A program made the position numbers and the translations under genes. A model generated the notes under the pieces. It was not told the DNA's origin, did no database searches, and was given only the letters and a program-made list of their open reading frames with translations. 64,000 bases of DNA from Bog-473 sp963840435 (GTDB lineage: Bacteria > Actinomycetota > Acidimicrobiia > Acidimicrobiales > RAAP-2), in contig CAWIYY010000012.1 in NCBI GenBank assembly GCA_963840435.1, positions 558,001 through 622,000 on the forward strand. Direction: 5' to 3'. The first letter of the stretch is position 1. Each line of letters begins with the position of its first letter. Positions 7,603 through 17,506 of the stretch are shown here, piece by piece.

Positions 7603-8055
7603 ATGCACATCCCGGCCAAGGTGGATTACGGCATCCGCGCCCTCCTCGCGCTGGCCGCGGCGGGAACGCCCCAAACCGCCGAGTACCTGGCCGGCGAGCA
7701 GGGTCTGCCGCCCCGCTTCCTCGGCGCCATCCTGGCCGACCTGCGCCGGGCCGGCATCGTGGCGAGCCAGCGCGGCGCCGAGGGCGGGTACCGACTGGCC
7801 CGGGACCCGAGTTCGATCACGATCGCCGACGTCATCCGGGCCCTCGACGGTCCGCTGGCCGAGGTGCGGGGGTTCCGGCCCGAGGCCACCTCCTACGACG
7901 GGGCGGCCGAGCATCTCCAGCAGGTGTGGGTGGCCGTGCGGGCCAGCTTGCGCACGGTGCTCGAGAAGATCACCCTGACCGACGTCATTTCGGGCAAGCT
8001 GCCGGCCCACGTGCAGAAGCTGGTCACCGACCCCGATGCCTGGATCGCCCACTGA
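7603..8055 (+). CDS. Rrf2-family transcriptional regulator without cluster cysteines
   Basis: 150 residues. The winged-helix N-terminus is typical: AKVDYGIRALLALA, LPPRFLGAILADLRRAGIV, RGAEGGYRLARDP, ITIADVIRALDGPL. Rrf2 proteins such as IscR and NsrR usually hold a 2Fe-2S or 4Fe-4S cluster through three Cys in the C-terminal half, but this protein has no Cys. It should therefore sense something else. It is divergent from the HhH-GPD gene with a 72 bp gap and overlaps the next gene by 20 bp, so the three-gene unit to 8844 is likely its target or partner. Confidence 0.88.
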   Translation: MHIPAKVDYGIRALLALAAAGTPQTAEYLAGEQGLPPRFLGAILADLRRAGIVASQRGAEGGYRLARDPSSITIADVIRALDGPLAEVRGFRPEATSYDGAAEHLQQVWVAVRASLRTVLEKITLTDVISGKLPAHVQKLVTDPDAWIAH

Positions 8056-8533
8056 GGACACGGGATCGGTCGCCCTCGCCCCGGCCGACTACCTGTGGTT
8101 CGTCGACCGAGCCCTCGACGCCATGGTCGACATCGTGCTGGCGCTGGGCGACGACCTGGGCAACCGGCGGCCCGACCTCCCCGGGGCCAACTCGGCCTAC
8201 GTCATCCTGACCCACTGCCTCGGGGTCATGGAGTACTGGGGCGGTGGCACAGTGGCCGACCGTGCTTTCAGCCGCGACCGGTCGGCCGAGTTCGTGGCCA
8301 GCGGTGGTGTCGAGGAGCTGGCCGGGCGGGCACGCGCCGCCCGCCGACGACTCGGACAGGACATCGAAGGCCACGACTCGATGGCCGCGCCGGCGAACGT
8401 CGGTCGAGACCCCGAGCATCCCGTTCCCTACGACGTACTCAAGGGGGCCGTGCTCGTGCACATCCTCGAGGAGCTCTACCAGCACCTCGGCCAGATGGAG
8501 CTCACCCGCGATCTCCTCGTGGCCGGATCGTGA
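8036..8533 (+). CDS. DinB/DUF664-like four-helix-bundle protein
   Basis: 165 residues. The layout matches DinB/DUF664/mycothiol-dependent isomerase-type bundles. There is a first helix with ADYLWFVDRALDAMVDIV, a His in ILTHCLGVMEYW, and a C-terminal helix VHILEELYQHLGQMELTRDLL whose His residues could complete a metal site. Many members bind a divalent metal and act on or with bacillithiol, mycothiol or similar thiols; the reaction here is unknown. It overlaps the end of the Rrf2 gene and the start of the CCPFF protein, so the three are probably translated together. Confidence 0.75.
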   Translation: MPGSPTEDTGSVALAPADYLWFVDRALDAMVDIVLALGDDLGNRRPDLPGANSAYVILTHCLGVMEYWGGGTVADRAFSRDRSAEFVASGGVEELAGRARAARRRLGQDIEGHDSMAAPANVGRDPEHPVPYDVLKGAVLVHILEELYQHLGQMELTRDLLVAGS

Positions 8534-8844
8534 GAGAGAGCGGCGAGCCCATCGCCTGCAACCTCGACAGCGAGGCTCTGACCGAGCGCGTGGACGAATG
8601 GCGAGCCCTGGTGGCGTCGTCGGTGCGGACGATCGCCGCGGACGCCACGTCGGTGCGCCTCGAGCTCGACGGCTCGGACGCCGCCCTGCTCCGGGCGAGT
8701 GCCCTCGGACAGCGCGAGAAGGCGTGCTGTCCCTTCTTCGAGGTCACGGTCGACCTGGCGGCCGAGACGCGGACGCTGTCCTTGCGCGTGCCCGAAGGCG
8801 CGGAAGCGGTCCTGACCAGTTTCGTGGAGCTGCTCAGGTCGTGA
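8530..8844 (+). CDS. Small CCPFF-motif protein of unknown function
   Basis: 104 residues from a GTG that overlaps the preceding TGA. The clear feature is LGQREKACCPFFEVTVDL: two adjacent Cys followed by PFF and an alternating beta strand. Similar ERxCCPF motifs occur in small actinobacterial proteins near metal- or thiol-related genes, so metal binding or redox chemistry is possible. No catalytic domain is recognised. Its last 11 bases overlap the end of aceE on the other strand. Confidence 0.7.
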   Translation: MRESGEPIACNLDSEALTERVDEWRALVASSVRTIAADATSVRLELDGSDAALLRASALGQREKACCPFFEVTVDLAAETRTLSLRVPEGAEAVLTSFVELLRS

Positions 8845-11542
8845 ACGGTGCCACAGGCGCGGGGTCGATGCCGAGATCGTCGATGGCACCCTTGACGACC
8901 GTGCGATCCAGGCGGCCGCCCTCGGCCAGCTGGTGCAGGACGGCCACCACCAGGTGGGCCGCGTCCACCTCGAAGTAGGAGCGCAGGGCCTCGCGGTTGT
9001 CGGAGCGCCCGAACCCGTCGGTCCCGAGCGAGCCGTAGGGCCGGTCGATGAACCGGGAGACCTGGTCGGGGACCGAGCGCATGTAGTCGGTGATGCTGAT
9101 GACGGGATCGGGTCCGGAGCCCAGGGCGTCCGTGATGTACGCGGTGTGGGGCTCGTCGCCCGGGTGCAGGCGGTTCCAGCGCTCCACCTCGAGGGCGTCG
9201 GTGCGCAGGCGGGTCCACGACGTGACGGCCCAGGTGTCGGCCCCCACGTCGTAGCGCTCGGCCAGGATGCGTTGTGCCTCCATGGCCACGCTCCACATCG
9301 GTCCGGAGAAGCAGAGGGTGGCGCGCAGATCCCCGGAGACCTCGGGTGCGCCCGCAAAGCGGTAGGCCCCGTCGATGATGCCGCGGCGGACGGTCTCGCG
9401 CTCCTCCTCACCCTCGGGCATCGCCGGCATCGGGTAGGTCTCGTTGTAGAGGGTCAGGTACCAGAAGCGGTCCTGGGGTTCCGAGCCCAGCATGTCGGCG
9501 ATGGCCTCTTCCACGATGATGGCGACCTCGTAGGCGAAGGACGCGTCGTAGACCATGGCGGCGGGGTTGGTCGAAGCGAGCAGAGGCGAGTGCCCGTCGT
9601 CGTGCTGGAGACCCTCGCCCATCAGGGTGGTGCGTCCGGCCGTGCACCCGGCCAGGATGCCGCGCCCGCGGATGTCACCAAGCGACCAGGCCAGGTCGCC
9701 AACCCGTTGGAAACCGAACATGGAGTAGAAGAGGAAGACCGGGACCATGGGTTGGCCCCACGTGGCGTAGGCGGTGGACAGGGCGATGAACGAAGCCAGC
9801 GCGCCGGCCTCGCTGATGCCCTCCTGGAGCATCTGGCCCGAGGAGCTCTCGGCATAGTGCAGCGGCAGGTCGGCGTCGACCGGGATGTAGTTCTGCCCGT
9901 CGGGCGCGTAGATCTTCGCCTCGGCGATGATCGGTTCGAGGCCGAAGGTCCGGGCCTCGTCCGAGACGATCGGGGCGACCAGCGAGCCGACGTCGGGATC
10001 GCGCACGAGGTTGCGCAATAGCCGGGCGAACACCATCGTGGTCGAGACCGACTGGGCGCCCGAGCCGCTGGCGAACTCGGCGAACACCTTGGCGGCGGGC
10101 CGACGTGCCGGCCTCTTGCGCACGACCCGGACGGGCAGCGGCCCCTGGAGCACCCGGCCGCGGGCGCGCAGGTACTCCATGGCGTCGGAGCCCTCGGCCG
10201 GGCGGATGTAGGGCGGGTCGCCCTCGAGCGCATCCTCGGCGATGTCGTCGGTCAGGTAGAGCCGGTCGCGCAGAGCGCGCAGCTGGGCCTTGGTCATCTT
10301 CTTGATCTGATGAGTGGCGTTGCGCGCCTCGATTTCGGGCCCCAGCGTCCAGCCCTTGATCGTCTTGGCCAGGATCACGGTGGGCGCGCCGTGCTGCTCG
10401 GTGGCCAACTTGTAGGCGGCATAGAGCTTCCGGTAGTCGTGGCCGCCCCGGGGGAGCGTGACGAGCTCCTCGTCACTGAGATCGTCGACGATTTTGCGCA
10501 GGCGGGGATCGGGGCCGAAGAAGTGCTCGCGGATGTAGGCCCCGGACTCGACGGCCAGCTTCTGGTACTCCCCGTCGACCGTGGTGTTCATGCGGTCGAG
10601 CAGCACGCCGTCGACGTCCTTGGCCAGCAGCGGGTCCCAGCGCGAGCCCCAGATCACCTTGATCACGTTCCAACCGGCGCCCCGGAAGACCGCTTCGAGC
10701 TCCTGGATGATCTTGCCGTTGCCCCGCACCGGCCCGTCGAGGCGTTGCAGGTTGCAGTTCACGACGAAGATGAGGTTGTCGAGGTGCTCGCGCCCGGCCA
10801 CCCCGAGCGCCCCGATCGATTCGGGCTCGTCCATCTCGCCGTCGCCGACGAAGCACCAGACGCGGCTGTTCGAGGTGTCGACGAGGCGGCGCAGGTGGAG
10901 ATAGCGGTTGATGTGCGCTTGGTAGATGGCCGAGATCGGGCCAAGGCCCATCGACACCGTCGGGTATTCCCAGAACTCGGGAAGCGAGCGCGGGTGCGGG
11001 TAGCTGGGGAGCCCGTTACCCCCCACCTCGTGTCGGAAGTTGTCGAGCTGCTCCTCGGTCAGCCTGCCTTCGACGTAGGCCCGGGCATAGATGCCGGGCG
11101 AGGCGTGACCCTGGAAGTAGACCTGGTCGCCGAACCCGCCGTCGGCCTTGCCCCGGAAGAAGTGGTTGAAGCCGACCTCGTAGAGGGCGGCCGAACTGGC
11201 GTAGGTCGACAGATGCCCACCGATGCCCTCGGTGCGCGCGTTGGCCCGGGTGACCATCGCCGCGGCATTCCAGCGGATGTAGGCCCGGATCCGACGCTCC
11301 TGGTACTCGTCGCCGGGAAACCAGGGTTCGGCATCGGCCGGAATGGTGTTCACGTACGGGGTGGACACGGCAGCCGGGAAGTCAACCTGCTTGGTCCGGG
11401 CCCGCTCCAGGAGCTTCATGAGGAGATAGCGCGCCCGCGACCTGCCCCGGGCGTCCACGACGGCGTCGAACGAGTCGAGCCACTCTTCGGTCTCGTCCGG
11501 ATCGGTGTCCGGGACTTGGTGGCTGATCCCGTCGAAGAGCAT
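8834..11542 (-). CDS. aceE: Pyruvate dehydrogenase E1 component (homodimeric)
   Basis: 902 residues, close to the E. coli enzyme (887). It decarboxylates pyruvate with thiamine diphosphate and passes the acetyl group to the lipoyl arm of E2. The ThDP-binding motif is GDGEMDEPESIGAL. Other conserved blocks are SFDAVVDARGRSRARYLL at the N-terminus, LAKTIKGWTLG, and VPVFLFYSMFGFQRVGDL. The start chosen is the ATG giving MLFDGISHQ; 20 more residues upstream look non-coding. It faces away from rnhA with a 65 bp gap. The E3 and E2 genes lie 0.7-2 kb away on the other strand, so the complex is encoded by two divergent units. Confidence 0.95.
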   Translation of the reverse strand: MLFDGISHQVPDTDPDETEEWLDSFDAVVDARGRSRARYLLMKLLERARTKQVDFPAAVSTPYVNTIPADAEPWFPGDEYQERRIRAYIRWNAAAMVTRANARTEGIGGHLSTYASSAALYEVGFNHFFRGKADGGFGDQVYFQGHASPGIYARAYVEGRLTEEQLDNFRHEVGGNGLPSYPHPRSLPEFWEYPTVSMGLGPISAIYQAHINRYLHLRRLVDTSNSRVWCFVGDGEMDEPESIGALGVAGREHLDNLIFVVNCNLQRLDGPVRGNGKIIQELEAVFRGAGWNVIKVIWGSRWDPLLAKDVDGVLLDRMNTTVDGEYQKLAVESGAYIREHFFGPDPRLRKIVDDLSDEELVTLPRGGHDYRKLYAAYKLATEQHGAPTVILAKTIKGWTLGPEIEARNATHQIKKMTKAQLRALRDRLYLTDDIAEDALEGDPPYIRPAEGSDAMEYLRARGRVLQGPLPVRVVRKRPARRPAAKVFAEFASGSGAQSVSTTMVFARLLRNLVRDPDVGSLVAPIVSDEARTFGLEPIIAEAKIYAPDGQNYIPVDADLPLHYAESSSGQMLQEGISEAGALASFIALSTAYATWGQPMVPVFLFYSMFGFQRVGDLAWSLGDIRGRGILAGCTAGRTTLMGEGLQHDDGHSPLLASTNPAAMVYDASFAYEVAIIVEEAIADMLGSEPQDRFWYLTLYNETYPMPAMPEGEEERETVRRGIIDGAYRFAGAPEVSGDLRATLCFSGPMWSVAMEAQRILAERYDVGADTWAVTSWTRLRTDALEVERWNRLHPGDEPHTAYITDALGSGPDPVISITDYMRSVPDQVSRFIDRPYGSLGTDGFGRSDNREALRSYFEVDAAHLVVAVLHQLAEGGRLDRTVVKGAIDDLGIDPAPVAPFTT

Positions 11543-11607
11543 GGACTTACGGTATCGGCAGGAACGGCCTCCCCATGACCTGTGGTCGCGGGTGTTACAC
11601 ATTTGTC

Positions 11608-12072
11608 ATGCATGCCGAGCACACGTCGCTGGTCGTCTACACGGACGGGGCCTGCCGGGGGAACCCGGGCCGTGGTGGCTGGGCCTGGGCCATTCCGGAT
11701 AGCCGCTACGCCAGCGGTGCCGAAGCCCACACCACCAACCAGCGGATGGAGATCACCGCCGCCCTCGAGGCCCTGCGGGCCCTTACTCCTGAGTCACCGG
11801 AGCACATCGAGGTGGTGAGCGACTCCACGTATGTGGTCAAGTGCTTCACCGACCGGTGGTGGCAGGGCTGGCAGCGGCGCAACTGGAAGAATTCGCAGAA
11901 CAAGCCGGTGGCCAACCGCGACCTCTGGGAGCCGCTGATAGAGCTCGCGGTGGCCGACGAGGTCCCCGTCAGCTTCCGCTGGGTCAAGGGTCATTCGGGC
12001 GACCGCTGGAACGACCGGGTGGACGAGTTGGCGACCGCCGCGGCCGACACCGGGAGTGGCAGCAGCGGTTGA
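11608..12072 (+). CDS. rnhA: Ribonuclease HI
   Basis: 154 residues. It cleaves the RNA strand of RNA-DNA hybrids. The four acidic active-site residues are visible in YTDGACRGNPG (Asp), NQRMEITAALEAL (Glu), VVSDSTYVVKC (Asp) and GDRWNDRVDELA (Asp). The basic protrusion DRWWQGWQRRNWKNSQNKPV is typical of E. coli-type RNase HI. The start is the ATG giving MHAEHTS. It sits between aceE and lpdA without an obvious functional link. Confidence 0.95.
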   Translation: MHAEHTSLVVYTDGACRGNPGRGGWAWAIPDSRYASGAEAHTTNQRMEITAALEALRALTPESPEHIEVVSDSTYVVKCFTDRWWQGWQRRNWKNSQNKPVANRDLWEPLIELAVADEVPVSFRWVKGHSGDRWNDRVDELATAAADTGSGSSG

Positions 12073-12220
12073 CCGGCTCGCCTGGGGCCTGCGGTGCGAA
12101 CGGTAGGCTCCCCGGGCGTAGACGCGCAGCGCGGGACGAGGTCCGCTCGGTGCGATCGGGATGTCTCGGGGGCCGAACGCGCCGGAAGGTCGTCGTGAGC
12201 TCAGAGGAAGAGGACAGTCG

Positions 12221-13628
12221 ATGAGCACCGAGGAAGAGTTCGACATCGTCGTGATCGGTGGCGGCCCCGGGGGTTACGCCACTGCCCTCTACGGCGCGGC
12301 GGCCGGGCTCTCGGTCGCCATTGTGGAGCGGGACAAGGTGGGCGGGACCTGCCTGCACCGCGGCTGCATACCGGCCAAGGAATTCCTCGAGACGGCCGCC
12401 GTCCGCCGCACCATCGCCGGGTCGGGGGAGTTCGGCATCGACGTCTCCGACGTCTCGGTCGACTTCTCGGTCAGCCAGGAGCGCAAGAACGCGGTGGTCG
12501 ACAAGCTCTGGAAGGGGCTGGCCGGCCTGCTCAAGGGGCGCAAGGTCACCACCTACATCGGGACCGGGACCTTGCTGGCCGATCACCGGGTCGAGGTGCT
12601 CGACGGCGACGACGCCGGCAAGGTCCTCGTCGGCCGCGACGTGGTGCTGGCGTCCGGGTCGGTGCCCCATGTCCTGCCCGGATTCGAGGTGGACGGGCGC
12701 TGGGTCATGACCTCCGACGAGTTCCTCGACCTCAAGGAACTGCCGGCGTCGGTCGCGGTGATCGGCGGCGGCGTGGTCGGCGCCGAGTTCGCCTCGCTCC
12801 TGGCCGACCTGGGGTCCAAGGTGACGATCCTCGAGGCGCTCGACGGCATCCTGGCCGGCTGCGATGGCGACATCGTCCGCCTGGTCACCCGTACTTTCAA
12901 GAAGCACGGCATCGACATCGTCACGGGCGTCAAGGTCGAGAGCCACACGCCGTCGCATGACGGAAAGGTGACCACCGTGAAGGCGGGGGATCAGACCTTC
13001 GACGTCGAGGCCATCGTCGTCTCCGTGGGCCGGCGCCCGCGCACTGAGGGTTTGGTGGCCGATGACGTCGGGGTCCAGATCGATCAGCGCGGCTTCGTGG
13101 TGGCCGACGAGTACCAGCGCACCGGCGTACCCGGCGTCTGGGCCGTGGGCGACATCGTTGCCGGCACCCCGCAACTGGCCCACGTGGGTTTCGCGGAGGC
13201 CATCGTGGCGGTGAAGGGCATGCTGGGCGAGCCGGTGGTGCCCGTCGACAACAGCAAGGTGCCCTGGGCCATCTACTGCCATCCCGAGGTCGCGTTCTGC
13301 GGCATGACCGAGGAGCAGGCCAAGGCGGCGGGTATCCCGGTGCTCGTCAAGAAGGACCCGTTCGGTGGAAACAGTCGGGCTCAGATCATCGGCGACACCG
13401 ACGGGATCGTGAAGATCATCGCCGAGCAGCGAGCCGACGGGACGGCGGGCCGCGTCCTCGGCGTGCACATGTGCGGGCCCTGGGTCACCGAACAGTTGAG
13501 CGGCGGCTACCTCGCCGTGAACTGGGAGGCATTTCCCGACGAAGTCGCACAATTCATCCAGCCGCACCCCTCGTTGTCGGAGACCTTCGGCGAGACGATG
13601 CTGGCGCTGACCGGAAGGGGATTGCACC

Positions 13629-13636
<8 letters not shown>
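12221..13636 (+). CDS. lpdA: Dihydrolipoyl dehydrogenase (E3)
   Basis: 471 residues, normal for E3. It reoxidises dihydrolipoyl groups of the 2-oxoacid dehydrogenase complexes with FAD and NAD. Motifs: VVIGGGPGGYATALYGAAAG (FAD), the redox disulfide in GGTCLHRGCIPAKE, VAVIGGGVVGAEFA (NAD), WAVGDIVAGTPQLAHVGFAE, and the His-Glu pair in IQPHPSLSETFGE. The ATG giving MSTEEEFDI is preceded by AGAGGAAGAGG. Its stop overlaps the TTG start of the E2 gene by 8 bp, so E3 and E2 are coupled. Confidence 0.95.
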
Positions 13637-15080
<1,444 letters not shown>

Positions 15081-15091
15081 GGCCGGGACCG

Positions 15092-16702
15092 GTGCTGCGC
15101 ATCCGGTCGCTCGGGACCGTCCCGTACCACGAGGCGTACGACCTGCAGCACGCCCTGGCCGCGCATGGGCGCGACGACTACCTCCTCGTCCTCCAGCACC
15201 CGCACACCTACACGCTCGGCGCCCACGCCGACGAGCAGCACGTGCTGGCCGACCCGGCCTCGGTCGGCGCCGTGCTCGAACGGACGGACCGCGGGGGCGA
15301 CGTCACCTATCACGGTCCCGGCCAGCTGGTGGCCTATCCGATCGTCACCGTGCCCGACGATCCGTCCTCTGGTCCGGCCCACGTGCACCGCCTCGAACAG
15401 GTGGTGACCGACACGCTGGCCGACCTCGGCCTGCCCGGCGCGGCCAGCGACGGCGAGTATCCCGGCGTCTGGGTCGAAGCCGACGGACCCAACCCCCGCA
15501 AGGTCGCCGCCATCGGGGTGCGGACGCGCCGGGTCGGTCCCGGGCGCCGCCGCACCTTGCACGGGGTGGCCCTCAACGTGACCACCGACCTGGGGATGTT
15601 CGGCCACATCGTGCCGTGCGGGATCGCCGATCGTGGCGTCACGTCTTTGGCCGCCGAGGGCCTCGACGTCGACATGGAGACGGTGCTCGAGGCCTTCGTC
15701 GCCCGGGCGGCGGCGGCCTTCGCGATGGATGCGGTGGAGCGCAGCGACGTGCGCGCCGGCCCGGCGGCCCGGCCGGACGATCAGCCGGTCGAACGACCGC
15801 TGCTGCGCCGCCTGCGCCAGGCCGGGGTGGCACCCGAGGACGGGCTCGATCTGGCGGCGCGCAAACCGGAGTGGGTGCGCGTGCCCGTGCGCATCGGCAA
15901 GGGCTACCGCAGCCTGGGCGCCACCATCCACGATCTGGGCCTGGTGACCGTGTGCGAGGAGGCGGGCTGCCCCAACATCTACGAGTGCTGGGCCGACGGC
16001 ACCGCCACCTTCATGATCAACGGCGAGCGCTGCACCCGGGCCTGTGGTTTCTGCCAGGTCGACACGCGCCACCCGCTCCCGCTGGCGCCCGATGAGCCCG
16101 AGCGGGTGGCCGAGGCGGTCGAGCGCATGCAGCTGGGCCACGCCGTCGTCACCTGCGTGGCCCGGGACGATCTGCCCGACGGCGGCGCCGGTGCCATGGC
16201 GCGCACCATCGGGGCCATCAGGTCCCGCCGGCCCGAGACGACGGTCGAGGTGCTCATCTCGGACTGCCGGGGCGACGCCACCTCGCTCGACAGCATCTTC
16301 GCCGCCCGCCCAGACGTCCTGAACCACAACATTGAGACGGTGGCCCGGCTGCAACGGGCGGTCCGGCCGTCCGCCGGCTACGCCCGCAGCCTCTCGGTGC
16401 TGGCCCGCGCCGGCGCCGCCGGCCTGGTGACCAAGTCCGGGTTGATGGTGGGGCTGGGCGAGCAGGAGGACGAAGTGGTCGCCACCATGGCCGACCTGCG
16501 CGCCGTCGGAGTCTCCATCGTGACGGTCGGCCAGTACCTGCGCCCGAGCCGCCAGCATCTGCCCGTCGCCCGCTACTGGACGCCCGAGGAGTTCGAGCGG
16601 CTGCGCCAGGCCGGCGTGGAGTTGGGCCTGGCCCACGTCGAGGCGTCCCCGCTGACCCGGTCGAGCTACCACGCCCGCGAGGCGGCCTCCGCCGTTCGCT
16701 GA
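15092..16702 (+). CDS. lipB-lipA: Fused octanoyltransferase-lipoyl synthase (LipB-LipA)
   Basis: 536 residues in one open frame from a GTG 11 bases after the E2 stop. Residues 1 to about 215 are LipB: RGGDVTYHGPGQLVAYP, the Lys in RKVAAIGVR (residue 137) and the acyl-carrying Cys176 in VPCGIADRG. A 30-residue linker follows. Residues from about 245 are LipA: CEEAGCPNIYEC (auxiliary cluster, from Cys288), CTRACGFC (radical-SAM cluster, Cys314, 318 and 321), and the C-terminal RSSYHA serine motif. LipB moves octanoate from ACP to lipoyl domains and LipA inserts two sulfurs. All key residues of both are present. The two are normally separate proteins; an internal GTG start for LipA cannot be excluded. 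Confidence 0.9.
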   Translation: MLRIRSLGTVPYHEAYDLQHALAAHGRDDYLLVLQHPHTYTLGAHADEQHVLADPASVGAVLERTDRGGDVTYHGPGQLVAYPIVTVPDDPSSGPAHVHRLEQVVTDTLADLGLPGAASDGEYPGVWVEADGPNPRKVAAIGVRTRRVGPGRRRTLHGVALNVTTDLGMFGHIVPCGIADRGVTSLAAEGLDVDMETVLEAFVARAAAAFAMDAVERSDVRAGPAARPDDQPVERPLLRRLRQAGVAPEDGLDLAARKPEWVRVPVRIGKGYRSLGATIHDLGLVTVCEEAGCPNIYECWADGTATFMINGERCTRACGFCQVDTRHPLPLAPDEPERVAEAVERMQLGHAVVTCVARDDLPDGGAGAMARTIGAIRSRRPETTVEVLISDCRGDATSLDSIFAARPDVLNHNIETVARLQRAVRPSAGYARSLSVLARAGAAGLVTKSGLMVGLGEQEDEVVATMADLRAVGVSIVTVGQYLRPSRQHLPVARYWTPEEFERLRQAGVELGLAHVEASPLTRSSYHAREAASAVR

Positions 16703-16714
16703 GTGTGTGTGCGC

Positions 16715-17506
16715 TCAGGTGGCGGCCGGTGAACCGGGCAGCCCACCTCGGGTGCGTCGGCGACGACGCAGCATCAGCGCCGCCAGCAGCAGGCCGAGGA
16801 TCAGCACGACGACCACCCCGAGCACCAGCCGGCCGCTCGTCCCGCTGCTGGGAGGCTTGGCGCCCGGCACCGTTGCCCCGGCCGGCGTGGCGGCGCGCAG
16901 CGCCCGGTCCTGGGCCAGCACGACCACGGTGGCGTCCGCCTGGGTGATGGGGTGGATGTTGCCGCTCGAGGCCGAGAAGAACGACAGCAGGTCGACGTCG
17001 TCGCCCACGCGCTGCGTGATCGCCTCGCCCAAGCCGGCCTCGTCGGTTGCGCCGAAATAGGTCACCCGGTGGGCGCCGGGCACGCCGGGGAGGGCGCCCG
17101 AGGTCACGATCTTCCCCGACTGCAGCGACGTCTGGGCCGAGTGCAGGAAGATCTGCGCCGAGCTTTGGTTCGGGAATCCGAAGAGCATGTCCTGCACCGC
17201 GTTCAGGTGGGCCGTGTCGGTCCAGGTGCGCTGGTAACTGCGCACGGTGCCGCTCAGGTTGGCCAGCGCGCTCGAGACGGCCGAAGGGTCGGGCGCGCTC
17301 GATGCGAACGTGGAGGGATCGACCGGCCCCTGACTGAGGACGACGTAGCCGGGCCCGATTGCGGGCAGGACGAACGTGCCGAGCGACGAAGCGCCGTGGG
17401 TGCCGGCCGGCACCTCTGCAGCCGACGCCGCGGCGGCCGCAGGCGCCAGGATGGCCAGCGCCGCCGCCAGCAGGAGGCCGGCCCGGACCGCGGCCCGCCC
17501 GCTCAT
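16715..17506 (-). CDS. Secreted, C-terminally membrane-anchored protein of unknown function
   Basis: 263 residues. An N-terminal signal peptide (AGLLLAAALAILAPAAAAAS) precedes a 180-residue outer domain with no recognised family. A Pro/Ser/Thr/Gly linker follows, then a C-terminal membrane helix (LVLGVVVVLILGLLLAALML) with an RRRRR stop-transfer tail. There is no LPxTG motif. The outer domain has one repeated flavour (VVLSQGP, VTYFGATDEAG, VVVLAQDRAL) but no Cys. The start overlaps the metH stop (ATGA), so it is probably expressed with methionine synthase although no functional link is evident. Confidence 0.78.
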   Translation of the reverse strand: MSGRAAVRAGLLLAAALAILAPAAAAASAAEVPAGTHGASSLGTFVLPAIGPGYVVLSQGPVDPSTFASSAPDPSAVSSALANLSGTVRSYQRTWTDTAHLNAVQDMLFGFPNQSSAQIFLHSAQTSLQSGKIVTSGALPGVPGAHRVTYFGATDEAGLGEAITQRVGDDVDLLSFFSASSGNIHPITQADATVVVLAQDRALRAATPAGATVPGAKPPSSGTSGRLVLGVVVVLILGLLLAALMLRRRRRTRGGLPGSPAAT

